Source: UBA4582 sp013204195
GTDB lineage: Bacteria; Pseudomonadota; Gammaproteobacteria; Pseudomonadales; Azotimanducaceae
Assembly: GCA_963925735.1 (NCBI GenBank)
Contig: CAWUUH010000014.1
Span: 1 to 64,000, forward strand
DNA: 64,000 bases
Direction of reading: 5' to 3'
Within the stretch, counting starts at the first letter, position 1, and every line of letters starts with the position of its first letter. Of the stretch, positions 1 to 8,227 are shown in pieces. The notes below the pieces were generated by a model, which did not search any database, had not been told where the DNA came from, and saw only the letters and a list, made by a program, of their open reading frames with translations. Position numbers and translations under genes: made by a program.

Positions 1-618
1 ATTCAATCCCAGGACCAGAAACACGTTCCTGACACGATTACGTACACGCGCATCGGGGCCAGAAATACTATCAGAGAATTTGTCAGTATCCATAGCGGCA
101 CTGAGGCCGGCAGCATGACCAGCATTGGTGATGACTGTACCCTGCTTGCCCATGCTCACGTCGCACATAACTGCGAGGTTGGCAATCACGTGGTTCTATC
201 CCATAGCGCAACCCTCGCTGGCCACGTCACCATCGGTGATCATGCCAACATAGGTGGGCTCTCAGCCATTCATCAATTCTGCCATATCGGCAGAGCCGCA
301 ATGGTCGGCGGTATGTCCCGAACCATTCAAGATGTTCTGCCGTTCACTATCGCAGAAGGCTTTCCCGCGCATATGCGTGTTATCAACAAGGTCGGGATGG
401 AGCGTGCTGGGTACAGCGCAGCAGACATCGCGGAAGTCAGAAAAGCCTTTCGCATCCTGTTCATGCGTGAACTGCGACTTGAGGTTGCCGTGCAACAAGC
501 TATAGACGAATTCCCCAATTCGCCTAACGTGCGATTAATGATCGACGCAATTAATTCTTCTCAGCGCGGCTTAGCCCGGCCGGATTCTGCCATGTTTGAA
601 ATCAATGTGAGTGAGTAG
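1..618 (+). CDS. lpxA: LpxA-type acyl-ACP:UDP-GlcNAc O-acyltransferase, 5' end cut by the window
   Basis: Transfers a 3-hydroxyacyl chain from ACP to UDP-GlcNAc, the first step of lipid A synthesis, in the cytoplasm. The frame is open from base 1, so the N-terminus lies outside. Visible are left-handed beta-helix hexapeptide rungs, the HAHVAHNC segment that matches the catalytic histidine region of LpxA (NAHIAHDC in E. coli), the GGLSAIHQF and MVGGMS segments, and a C-terminal helical domain ending in a SSQRGLARP stretch like the STRGLIR end of E. coli LpxA. The context is unusual: the next gene is a HAD hydrolase 2 bases downstream, not lpxB. The segment AEGFPAHMRVINKVGMERAGY differs from the gammaproteobacterial QGNHATPFGVN version, so this may be a divergent or second LpxA. 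The family is clear; the exact substrate is not. Confidence 0.85.
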   Translation: MQSQDQKHVPDTITYTRIGARNTIREFVSIHSGTEAGSMTSIGDDCTLLAHAHVAHNCEVGNHVVLSHSATLAGHVTIGDHANIGGLSAIHQFCHIGRAAMVGGMSRTIQDVLPFTIAEGFPAHMRVINKVGMERAGYSAADIAEVRKAFRILFMRELRLEVAVQQAIDEFPNSPNVRLMIDAINSSQRGLARPDSAMFEINVSE

Positions 619-620
619 TT

Positions 621-1265
621 ATGTATAAAGCAGTATTATGGGACTTCGGTGGCGTCATGACGTCAAGTCCATTTGAAGCATTCAATCGTTTCGAGCAGGC
701 TGAAAACCTACCTGTAGATTTCATTCGCGGCATTAACTCAACGAATCCGGAATCTAATGCCTGGGCACTGCTGGAGAGCGCTCAAATAGACGTGACTGCC
801 TTCGACCAATTGTTTGCGGACGAGGCACTCATGCACGGCCATGCTGTCAGGGGACAACAAATCCTGGCATTACTATCCGGCGACATTCGCCCAGAAATGG
901 TCAAAGCACTGACATTGATCAAAGCGACCATGAAGGTCGGCTGCATTACTAACAATGTCAAAAATGCAGGTAGCGGCGCCGGCATGGCACGGGACCCGCA
1001 ACGGGTAGCCCAATTCGAGGCGGTCATGGCGCTATTCGATACCGTCATCGAATCCAGCAAGGCTGGCATTCGCAAACCAGACCCCGCGATCTATCGCCTG
1101 GCCTGCGACACCCTTGAAATCGAGCCTAGCGAAGCCATATTCCTTGACGACCTGGGCATCAATCTCAAGCCAGCGAAAGCACTGGGCATGACCACTATTA
1201 AAGTACTCAACAGCGAGCAAGCCATCGCCGAACTCGAGTCGCACCTGCAAATGAATCTTCGATGA
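621..1265 (+). CDS. HAD superfamily (subfamily IA) hydrolase
   Basis: Predicted cytoplasmic phosphatase-like hydrolase of 214 residues. Motif I is WDFGGVMTSSP near residue 8, with the nucleophilic Asp but Gly instead of the usual second Asp two residues later. That change is common in this branch, which includes YihX-like proteins and the N-terminal domains of soluble epoxide hydrolase and ACAD10. Motif II is the CITNN segment, motif III the Lys in SSKAGIRKPDPAIY, and motif IV the FLDDLGINLKPA acidic pair. The gene starts 2 bases after the lpxA-like stop, and its TGA overlaps the galE ATG (ATGA), so the three genes look co-transcribed. The substrate cannot be read from sequence; a sugar phosphate would fit galE but is a guess. 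Confidence 0.8.
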   Translation: MYKAVLWDFGGVMTSSPFEAFNRFEQAENLPVDFIRGINSTNPESNAWALLESAQIDVTAFDQLFADEALMHGHAVRGQQILALLSGDIRPEMVKALTLIKATMKVGCITNNVKNAGSGAGMARDPQRVAQFEAVMALFDTVIESSKAGIRKPDPAIYRLACDTLEIEPSEAIFLDDLGINLKPAKALGMTTIKVLNSEQAIAELESHLQMNLR

Positions 1266-2278
1266 AGATACTGCTAACTGGTGGGGCGGGCTATATCGGC
1301 TCGCACACCGCGGTCGAGCTGATACTCGCAGGACACCAAGTCACTATTGTCGACAATCTTGCTAACAGCTCGGCGATGTCGGTCGCTAGAGTCGAAGCCC
1401 TGACTCAGTCTAACGTGGCCTTGCATAAAATCGATCTGCTTGAGGTGAAAGCCCTCGATCAGCTGTTTGCCAACCAGCCATTCGACGCGGTCGTGCATTT
1501 CGCCGGACTCAAAGCCGTGGGCGAATCTGTTCGTGAACCGCTGAATTATTATCAGACTAATATCAACACCACCCTTAACCTAGTCGATTGCATGCTGCGC
1601 CACGATGTGCATCGATTAGTCTTCAGCTCATCTGCCACGGTCTACGGTGAGCCCGAAAAAATACCCGTCGATGAATCCTCACCGATTATTGATGCCACGA
1701 ATCCTTATAGTCGCTCTAAACTGTTTATCGAAAAAATCTTGGAAGATGTCTGTATCGCTAATCCCAAATTCAATGTCGCCAGATTACGTTATTTTAATCC
1801 TGGCGGCGCCCATGCCAGCGGCGAGATCGGCGAGGATCCCCACGGTACACCGAATAATTTATTGCCCTTTGTGACTCAGGTCGCCGTTGGCAAACTCCAA
1901 CAACTGGTAGTCTTTGGCCAGGACTATGCCACACCGGACGGCACCTGCGTTCGCGATTATATTCATGTGGTGGACTTGGCCCGCGGCCACTTGGCGGCCA
2001 TTAACAAGCTCGCCGAGAACCCCGGATTGGTGACTTATAATCTCGGCAGCGGCGTCGGCCACTCGGTACTGGATGTCATCCACGCCTTCGAAACAGCTAA
2101 CCACCTGACACTACCCTATACCGTGGGCCCACGCCGCGAAGGTGATATCGCCGAATATTATGCTGACCCCACCAAAGCACTGCAAGAATTAGGTTGGCGA
2201 GCAGAAAAGAGTCTTGAAGATATCTGCCGGGATGCCTGGCGTTGGCAGCAAAAAAACCCTGATGGCTATCCAGACTGA
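1262..2278 (+). CDS. galE: UDP-glucose 4-epimerase
   Basis: Interconverts UDP-glucose and UDP-galactose (or the GlcNAc/GalNAc pair) using bound NAD, supplying sugars for surface polysaccharide and galactose use. It has 338 residues, the normal length. The N-terminal Rossmann motif GGAGYIGSH is at residues 7-15, the SSSATVYG segment near 122-129, and the catalytic Tyr149/Lys153 pair (YSRSK) is at the same numbers as in E. coli GalE. The LRYFNPGGAH segment and the C-terminal substrate domain are intact. It overlaps the HAD gene by 4 bases. No galT or galK is nearby, so a role in precursor supply for LPS or exopolysaccharide is more likely than a Leloir operon; that is inference. Confidence 0.95.
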   Translation: MKILLTGGAGYIGSHTAVELILAGHQVTIVDNLANSSAMSVARVEALTQSNVALHKIDLLEVKALDQLFANQPFDAVVHFAGLKAVGESVREPLNYYQTNINTTLNLVDCMLRHDVHRLVFSSSATVYGEPEKIPVDESSPIIDATNPYSRSKLFIEKILEDVCIANPKFNVARLRYFNPGGAHASGEIGEDPHGTPNNLLPFVTQVAVGKLQQLVVFGQDYATPDGTCVRDYIHVVDLARGHLAAINKLAENPGLVTYNLGSGVGHSVLDVIHAFETANHLTLPYTVGPRREGDIAEYYADPTKALQELGWRAEKSLEDICRDAWRWQQKNPDGYPD

Positions 2279-2398
2279 TCTCTGCAGCCCGGCATTTTAG
2301 CTACAACAATCCTGCTTCGATGCGCATCGACAACAGTTCCTTCAGACCGCCAATGCTCTTAACACCAATTGTCAGCCAAGGGGCGACTGCCAACAAGG

Positions 2399-3430
2399 CT
2401 ATTTAGCCGTAAAACGGTAGATCGAGGTACTGTCAAAGACAGCGCCAGCAGCTAGCCGCGTCGAGGGAAAATGGGGCATATTCGGACTGTCAGGGAAATG
2501 CTGAGTTTCCAGGCACAGCCCCGCATGAGGTGTTGGCAGATAGTTTCCCGTATAAAATTGCAAGCCAGGCTCAGACGTGAATATTTCCAGCACAATGCCG
2601 GAATCTGGACTGTAAAGGCTCGCAACTGACTGGGCCAACGCGCCATCATCGTCACTGTTTGTTATTTGATTCAAAACAAAACAGTGATCAAAGCCAAGCC
2701 CCAAACTTAATTGTTCATCCCCACGCGCCAACCTGCTACCGATATTTGCTGATTGCGAAAAATCAAACGCGGTGTCTGCTACAGCTTTGATCTCGCCAGT
2801 GGGTAATACTTCCGTATCGATGGGCAGATAGGCTCCAGCGGCAATCTGCAGCTCGTGGTTGCGGATATCCCCGTCGCCAGTAGCAGCACCATCCAGATTA
2901 AAGTAGGTATGGTTTGTTAAATTGATGATCGTGTCGCGATTGCTGATTGCCTGATAGTGGTAACCCAATGAGTCGCCCATAAGACTGAGCGTTACTGAAA
3001 CGTCGAGATCACCGGGATAGCCCTGTTCGCCATCAACACTGCGATAAGTAAAGCACACCCCAGTTGTGGTTGCTGCTGCCTGCCACAGGACATCTTCAAA
3101 GCCTAAGGCTCCACCATGCAAATGATGCACGCCGTGATTTTTATCTAGGCGAACCTCCTGACTGCCGTCAACGTAGCGGGCATCACGAATACGATTCGCA
3201 AACCGCCCCACCACGGCACCTAGCGACGCCGTGTCCTGTCGATAATCTTCGGTGGCAGCCAATCCCAACACGACATTACGTTGCACGTGGTTTTTATCGC
3301 GAACATAGACCGCCATCAGTCGAACACCATACTCGCTAACAACTACTTTAAGCTGCTCATTTTCTAGCTGCCAGACGAACTGTGGTTGTCCGGTTGCGTC
3401 GTGGCCATCGGGTCGTCTGCTGATGTTCAT
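2399..3430 (-). CDS. galM: aldose 1-epimerase (mutarotase)
   Basis: Interconverts alpha and beta anomers of aldoses. It has 343 residues and no signal peptide. Family landmarks in order: VVGRFANRIRDARY, the LHGGALGFEDVLWQA segment, the NHTYFNLDG segment with the catalytic His, and the CLETQHFPDSPN segment carrying the catalytic Glu near the C-terminus. Its ATG overlaps the TGA of the upstream MoaD-like gene (ATGA), so translation is probably coupled. It is the last gene of the minus-strand molybdenum hydroxylase operon and faces galE tail to tail. Placement with a molybdoenzyme rather than with gal genes is unusual and may point to an aldose or sugar-derived substrate for that enzyme (inference). 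Confidence 0.9.
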   Translation of the reverse strand: MNISRRPDGHDATGQPQFVWQLENEQLKVVVSEYGVRLMAVYVRDKNHVQRNVVLGLAATEDYRQDTASLGAVVGRFANRIRDARYVDGSQEVRLDKNHGVHHLHGGALGFEDVLWQAAATTTGVCFTYRSVDGEQGYPGDLDVSVTLSLMGDSLGYHYQAISNRDTIINLTNHTYFNLDGAATGDGDIRNHELQIAAGAYLPIDTEVLPTGEIKAVADTAFDFSQSANIGSRLARGDEQLSLGLGFDHCFVLNQITNSDDDGALAQSVASLYSPDSGIVLEIFTSEPGLQFYTGNYLPTPHAGLCLETQHFPDSPNMPHFPSTRLAAGAVFDSTSIYRFTAK

Positions 3431-3669
3431 CCGCCGGCGATAAAGTGAAAAAAATGAATTTCACTGTCCGACTCGACTAATTCGAGCAAAGGTTCATGAA
3501 TAATTTCGCCGTCAATAGCCACAGCCATCTGCAGTAAGTCAGCTCGATCCAGCGCCGGGTAGCGATTCGTGACAGCATCGATCAACTCACGATAATTGCT
3601 CGCGTCAACCTCACATTCAGCGTCGGCGGTGAATTGCTGCTGCGTACTCGAAAACGTCACCCTGGCCAT
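3427..3669 (-). CDS. MoaD/ThiS-family sulfur carrier
   Basis: Small ubiquitin-fold protein of 80 residues ending in Gly-Gly (FHFIAGG). The di-glycine is adenylated and thiocarboxylated in MoaD, the small subunit of molybdopterin synthase, and the protein donates sulfur to the pterin. The length, the EVDASNYRELIDAV segment and the hydrophobic pre-tail strand fit MoaD. It lies between the Mo subunit of a molybdenum hydroxylase and galM, overlapping galM by 4 bases. No MoaE or other cofactor synthesis gene is present, so it is either the cell's only MoaD placed away from moa genes or a dedicated copy serving the adjacent enzyme. ThiS is less likely in this context. Confidence 0.8.
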   Translation of the reverse strand: MARVTFSSTQQQFTADAECEVDASNYRELIDAVTNRYPALDRADLLQMAVAIDGEIIHEPLLELVESDSEIHFFHFIAGG

Positions 3670-3755
3670 GCATCCTTCCTTACAACATCCTCTATTACAC
3701 CTCGACCACCCAGCTACTCTTTAGCGCAGGATGGCCGAACTGACCAGGGGCTGAA

Positions 3756-6008
3756 TTATCCTTTACCTTGAATCAGATTAAAGACCCGTGGCGGCGACAG
3801 GGGTAGATCGGTCACTGGTACACCAATGGCATTCTCCACCGCATAACCCACGGCTGCCAACGGTGGGATAATGCCTGATTCACCAACACCCCGCACACCA
3901 TAGGGATGAAATTTATTTGGCACCTCGACAATAATAGCATCGATCATTGGCAGGTCTGATGCGACAGGGATACGATAATCTAGAAAGCCGGCATTCTCGA
4001 GCAAGCCATCGGCGCTATAGATATACTCTTCATTCAGCGCCCAGCCGATACCCTGCACCGCCCCACCCTGATATTGCCCCTCGACATACTTGGGGTGAAT
4101 CGCCTTGCCGGCATCCTGCACCGCCGTGTAGCGCACGACATCGACCTTGCCGGTTTCCTTATCCACCGCGACGTCACAGAGATGCACCGCGAAACTCGGA
4201 CCCGCACCACGAGCATTGATATTGCCACGGCCTGAAATCTGACCACCGGTTCGATCGGCGCTGGCACAGATTTCCGCGAGACTCAGCCGATCTTCACCTG
4301 CCGTGTTCAACGCCACGCCGTCAACCCATTCAACCTGTTCTGCGGTCACATTCCACATGGACGCCGCGCGCTGCTTCATCTGCGCAACCACATCTTCTGC
4401 GGCCTCAATGACTGCCATACCCGTGGCAAAAGTCGTCCGACTACCACCAGTACCCGCACTGAATGCCACGTTTTCTGTATCGCCGATAATCGGCTTGAGT
4501 CGCCCTGGCTCAATACCCATGGCCTCTGCAGCCATCATTTGCATAGAAGCACGAGAGCCACCGATATCTGGCGAGCCTTCAACAATCGTCCCCGTACCAT
4601 CCGGGTTCATATTAATATGCACACTGGATTGGCCACCGACATTGAACCAAAAACCCGCAGCAACACCACGACCCTGATTTTTCGCCAGAGCTTGTTGATA
4701 GTGCTTTGAGTCCCGTGCTGCCTCGAGACATTCTACCAATCCAACCCGCTTAAATTTCGGACCATAGATGGTCTGTGTACCTTCCTTTGCGGCATTTTGC
4801 AGACGCAAATCGATAGGATCCCGGCCTAGCTTCACTGCCAGTTCATTCACCAGCATCTCAACTGCGAATTCCGCCTGTGGTGCACCCGGCGCTCGATAAG
4901 CCGCTACTTTGGCTTTATTAACCACTACGTCGAACCCCTCGATGTACATGTTAGCTACAGCGTACGGCGTAAACGCGGTCATGCAACCCATCATGACTGG
5001 CGAACCCTTAAATGCACCGGCTTCATAGGCCAGCCGACCTTGCATCGCGGTGATAGTGCCATCTTTACGGGCGCCGATTTTAACCCACGAACGGGTTGCC
5101 GAACCCGGTCCAGTCGCTTTGAAAACCTCATCACGGTCCATGATCATCTTCACCGGACGACCCGACTTGCGCGACAGGATCAACGCCACTGGTTCTAGGT
5201 AAACCGTGGTCTTGCCACCAAAACCACCACCAATTTCACTGGCAATCACTTTTAGCTTACCCAGATCCATCGCCAGCAACTTGGCAGTACTGGCGCGCAC
5301 ATCAAAATGCCCTTGAGTCGAGCACCAGATCATTGATTGGCCATCTTTCTCGAATCGAACCGTGCAGGCATGAGGCTCGATATAACCCTGGTGTGCGGTT
5401 GGCGTATAAAACTCACGCTCGACGACCACTTCGGCTTCCTTAAACCCTGCGTCAATGTCACCCATTTTATATTCCAAGCGGGTCGCTACATTGGATGCTG
5501 TCGTCGGCTTTTCGGCCAAGCCTTGGGTGAACATATCGGGGTGCAAAATTGGCGCGCCAGCGGCCATGGCTTCACGGACATCCATGACTGGCTTGAGCAC
5601 TTCGTACTCAATATCGATCAGCGCCAGTGCTTGTTCAGCAATAGCGGCGGTCTTGGCGGCAATCGCAACAATCGCGTGACCGTGATACAACACTTTATCT
5701 TTAGCCAGGACATTTCGGGCCAAGTCCAGCAAGGTTAAACTGCCTTCACCGCTCTCGATCGCCTGATCCGTGACGCTGGGAAAATCACTGTGCGTCGCCA
5801 CTGCGAGCACCCCTGGGAACGCCTCAGCACGACTGGTATCGAGGCGTTTGATATTCGCGTGAGCATGGGGACTGCGAAGTATTTTACCCCAGATCATGCC
5901 TGGCAAATTCAGATCAGCACCGTAGTTGGCTCGCCCTGTGACCTTGTCAAAACCATCTGGACGGATCGTGCTCTGGCCGATGTACTTGAACTCTCGTGCT
6001 TCACTCAT
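3756..6008 (-). CDS. xanthine dehydrogenase family protein, molybdopterin-binding large subunit
   Basis: Catalytic subunit of a three-part molybdenum hydroxylase that oxidises a C-H bond using water, 750 residues, with no Tat signal and so cytoplasmic. The a/b hammerhead domain is near residues 20-130 (KVTGRANYGADLNLPG). The Mo-pterin domains follow, with GGGFGGK, AYRAPGAPQAEFAVE and a GVGESG motif whose Glu710 matches the catalytic glutamate of the family. The subunit organisation resembles CO dehydrogenase, 4-hydroxybenzoyl-CoA reductase and nicotinate or aldehyde oxidising enzymes. The motif set does not separate these, so the substrate is unknown. The 2Fe-2S gene ends 3 bases upstream. 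Confidence 0.9.
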   Translation of the reverse strand: MSEAREFKYIGQSTIRPDGFDKVTGRANYGADLNLPGMIWGKILRSPHAHANIKRLDTSRAEAFPGVLAVATHSDFPSVTDQAIESGEGSLTLLDLARNVLAKDKVLYHGHAIVAIAAKTAAIAEQALALIDIEYEVLKPVMDVREAMAAGAPILHPDMFTQGLAEKPTTASNVATRLEYKMGDIDAGFKEAEVVVEREFYTPTAHQGYIEPHACTVRFEKDGQSMIWCSTQGHFDVRASTAKLLAMDLGKLKVIASEIGGGFGGKTTVYLEPVALILSRKSGRPVKMIMDRDEVFKATGPGSATRSWVKIGARKDGTITAMQGRLAYEAGAFKGSPVMMGCMTAFTPYAVANMYIEGFDVVVNKAKVAAYRAPGAPQAEFAVEMLVNELAVKLGRDPIDLRLQNAAKEGTQTIYGPKFKRVGLVECLEAARDSKHYQQALAKNQGRGVAAGFWFNVGGQSSVHINMNPDGTGTIVEGSPDIGGSRASMQMMAAEAMGIEPGRLKPIIGDTENVAFSAGTGGSRTTFATGMAVIEAAEDVVAQMKQRAASMWNVTAEQVEWVDGVALNTAGEDRLSLAEICASADRTGGQISGRGNINARGAGPSFAVHLCDVAVDKETGKVDVVRYTAVQDAGKAIHPKYVEGQYQGGAVQGIGWALNEEYIYSADGLLENAGFLDYRIPVASDLPMIDAIIVEVPNKFHPYGVRGVGESGIIPPLAAVGYAVENAIGVPVTDLPLSPPRVFNLIQGKG

Positions 6009-6011
6009 GGC

Positions 6012-6491
6012 TTAAGCTGCTCCTCTCATGGTGGCGGCGGCATCAAGCACCGCGCGAATGATTTTGTCGTAGCCCGTACAACGGCAGAGATTCCCCGCCA
6101 AAAAGTACCGGGCCTCGGCTTCGGTCGGGTTAGGATTCTGTTCGAGTAACGCTTGAGTAGAAACCACCAGTCCGGGTGTACAAATTCCACATTGTAAAGC
6201 GGCGTGTTCAAGAAATTTTTCCTGGATGACGCTGAGCTTATCGCTACTACCAATGCCTTCGATGGTGCCAATCTCACGTCCAGCAGCTTCAACGCCTAGG
6301 ACCAGACAAGCACAGGTCAGCCGTCCGTCCACAGTCACTGAGCAAGCACCGCAGTCACCGGAACCACAGCCTTCTTTGGTGCCTGTCATCTGTAAATCGT
6401 TACGCAAAACGTCTAACAGCGTTTCATGAGGCTCACAGAGAAACTCTGTCGCCTCGCCATTAATCGATGTGCTGATATGTATCTTTGCCAT
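6012..6491 (-). CDS. molybdenum hydroxylase small subunit, (2Fe-2S)-binding
   Basis: Electron-transfer subunit of 159 residues carrying two 2Fe-2S clusters. The N-terminal plant-ferredoxin-type domain has the GCGSGDCGACSV cysteine cluster and a later TCACLVLG cysteine. The C-terminal helical domain has LQCGICTPG and NLCRCTGY. All eight expected cysteines are visible. It sits between the FAD subunit (10-base gap) and the Mo subunit (3-base gap), the order M-S-L known for CO dehydrogenase-like enzymes. Electrons would pass from Mo through these clusters to FAD. Confidence 0.93.
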   Translation of the reverse strand: MAKIHISTSINGEATEFLCEPHETLLDVLRNDLQMTGTKEGCGSGDCGACSVTVDGRLTCACLVLGVEAAGREIGTIEGIGSSDKLSVIQEKFLEHAALQCGICTPGLVVSTQALLEQNPNPTEAEARYFLAGNLCRCTGYDKIIRAVLDAAATMRGAA

Positions 6492-6501
6492 ACGGATTCT
6501 C

Positions 6502-7374
6502 CTACAAACTCGCCTGAGCGCGTTCTTTTGCTATAAGGGTGGCTCTTTTGACCAACACACCAACGATGTGGCGGCGGAATTCAATGGTTCCCCGTCGATC
6601 AGTGATTGGACTCGCCGCGGCAGAGGCTGCAGCAGCGGCGTTCGCCACGGCAACTTCATCTAATTGGGTACCGATAAGGGCCTCTGCGGCGCTTGACACT
6701 AACAGTGCCGTTTGTGCGACAGCGCCAATGGCAACCCGCGCAGCAGTACAGACGCCTTGGCTGTCGAGGGTAACACTGACGCCCGCACCAGCTACCGCGA
6801 TATCCATCTCGGTCCGCGGGATAAATCGCAGATACGCATCACGGCTACCCGGCGCGGGTCGAGCCACCAAGATGCGCTGTAACAATTCGCCCGGTTGCAT
6901 GCAGTTACGTCCAACGCCAGTGACAAAATCTTCAACCGCGACTGTTCGTTCACCACCGGCACCGACGATGAGACATTTGGCACCGATCGCAATCAGTGCC
7001 GGAATCGTGTCCGCCGCAGGTGACGAATTACAAAGGTTACCACCAATACTGGCGCGGCCTTGAACCTGGGTTGAGCCGATGAGATAAGCCGCCTCGACTA
7101 AACCGGGATATAGCGCTTTGACGTCCTGCAGGGCAGTAAACTCCGCACAACACATGCAGGGCCCTAAAGACAACCCGGCACCATCGAGGCTATAGGACAT
7201 CATCTCAGCGATATGCTTGAGGTCCACTACTCGCAGCGGTTCAATCGTCTGGCTCTTTGATTGAATAATCAAATCTGTACCACCAGCCATCACTTTCGTC
7301 TTAATGTCAGATCCGGAGAGCAAGGCAACCGCTTCCTGGACAGACTGTGGGGCATTGTAATCAACTACAGCCAT
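6502..7374 (-). CDS. molybdenum hydroxylase medium subunit, FAD-binding
   Basis: FAD subunit of 290 residues, first gene of the operon. It has the N-terminal FAD-binding fold with a VMAGGTDLIIQSK phosphate-binding loop, the GRASIGGNLCNSSPAADTIPAL segment that contacts FAD, and the C-terminal CO dehydrogenase flavoprotein domain. It starts with DYNAPQSVQEAVALLS, typical of CoxM/CutM-type subunits. A good Shine-Dalgarno (ACAGGAG) precedes the ATG. A short inverted repeat TGTGA-N5-TCACA lies just upstream (7385-7399) and could be an operator, but its spacing is one base short of a CRP site. Confidence 0.92.
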   Translation of the reverse strand: MAVVDYNAPQSVQEAVALLSGSDIKTKVMAGGTDLIIQSKSQTIEPLRVVDLKHIAEMMSYSLDGAGLSLGPCMCCAEFTALQDVKALYPGLVEAAYLIGSTQVQGRASIGGNLCNSSPAADTIPALIAIGAKCLIVGAGGERTVAVEDFVTGVGRNCMQPGELLQRILVARPAPGSRDAYLRFIPRTEMDIAVAGAGVSVTLDSQGVCTAARVAIGAVAQTALLVSSAAEALIGTQLDEVAVANAAAAASAAASPITDRRGTIEFRRHIVGVLVKRATLIAKERAQASL

Positions 7375-7669
7375 CGTTCACTCCTGTGAGGTCGTCACAT
7401 TCCTACCGCTGTTTGACGGCAGGATGCTGGCCCTAATAAATTTATCGAAAAATTTTTGAATCAAACTTGGCTCACCGGGTCTGGTAGTACTTCAACCATG
7501 TCTCAAGCGCTATTGTTCTTACATCAGCCTGTATACCACGGCATCTCCACCTGCGCCAAGTAACCCCGCAAGAGAATACGCCCATTAGCAGCCAGAACGT
7601 CTTTCTAGGGGCCTCTTTCTGAGTGTCACCGCTCGGCGCGCCCCACATCGAAGCGCTATCAGGCAGGCC
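7375..7669. other. intergenic region upstream of the molybdenum hydroxylase operon
   Basis: This stretch separates the start of the FAD subunit gene from the 3' end of the MAPEG gene, both on the minus strand. It should hold the promoter of the molybdenum hydroxylase operon. The only structure I can point to is the inverted repeat TGTGA-N5-TCACA at 7385-7399. I see no gene, tRNA or convincing terminator. Confidence 0.5.
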
Positions 7670-8074
7670 TCAACCGACTAAGAGATCCCAAATCGCAGCC
7701 CCAAGGCCGCCCAACAACAAAATATAGACTGGCAAAGAGGATAACAACATCCCCATACCACGAGATTTCGGGTCTTTGACATAACTGATGGCGTAGATGA
7801 CGCGTCCAACTAAATAAACCACACCAAGACCTGCCGCCCAGTATTGGCCAAGATAGTAACCAAATGCCCACAGCGCTGGAAGAAACACCACCAGGGCCTC
7901 AAGCGTGTTGTAATGCACCCGATAATGGCGCTCAAACAGATCATGTCCCGTCGTCGCTGGCGCGCTGACCCCGTACTTACCTCGAGCAGCTCCCACGCGC
8001 GCTCCCAGCCAGATAAATTGAATCAACGCCAACAATGTAACTATCGTTAGATATTCAAAGCCATGCATGCCCAT
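7670..8074 (-). CDS. MAPEG family membrane protein
   Basis: Small four-helix integral membrane protein of the MAPEG superfamily (microsomal glutathione S-transferase and eicosanoid enzymes). The family signature is visible after the first helix as FERHYRVHYNTLEALVVF. Hydrophobic segments run from EYLTIVTLLALIQF, through ALVVFLPALWAFGYYL and AAGLGVVYLVGRVIYA, to LPVYILLLGGLGAAIW. I start it at the ATG of MGMHGFEYL, with a GAGG upstream. A longer GTG-started form would begin at 8110 and add 12 residues without family support. A glutathione-dependent detoxification role is possible but cannot be read from the sequence. It is transcribed away from the pepQ-like gene. Confidence 0.8.
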   Translation of the reverse strand: MGMHGFEYLTIVTLLALIQFIWLGARVGAARGKYGVSAPATTGHDLFERHYRVHYNTLEALVVFLPALWAFGYYLGQYWAAGLGVVYLVGRVIYAISYVKDPKSRGMGMLLSSLPVYILLLGGLGAAIWDLLVG

Positions 8075-8227
8075 ATTACGTACAACCTCGGTATTGATAG
8101 AACTTAGCACCCATTATGAACATCGCCAGACTCGTGTCCAGCGCCGCCGCCAATGCCGGTGCCTATGGTATTATACTGCCGCGCGGTTTGACTGACTCCC
8201 GGCCTACTTGCGAACAAGGATACTGGT

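Noticed and set aside
7385..7399. CRP site upstream of the molybdenum hydroxylase operon
   Set aside because: TGTGA and TCACA are separated by 5 bases, not the 6 of a CRP site, and the repeat is very close to the ribosome site.
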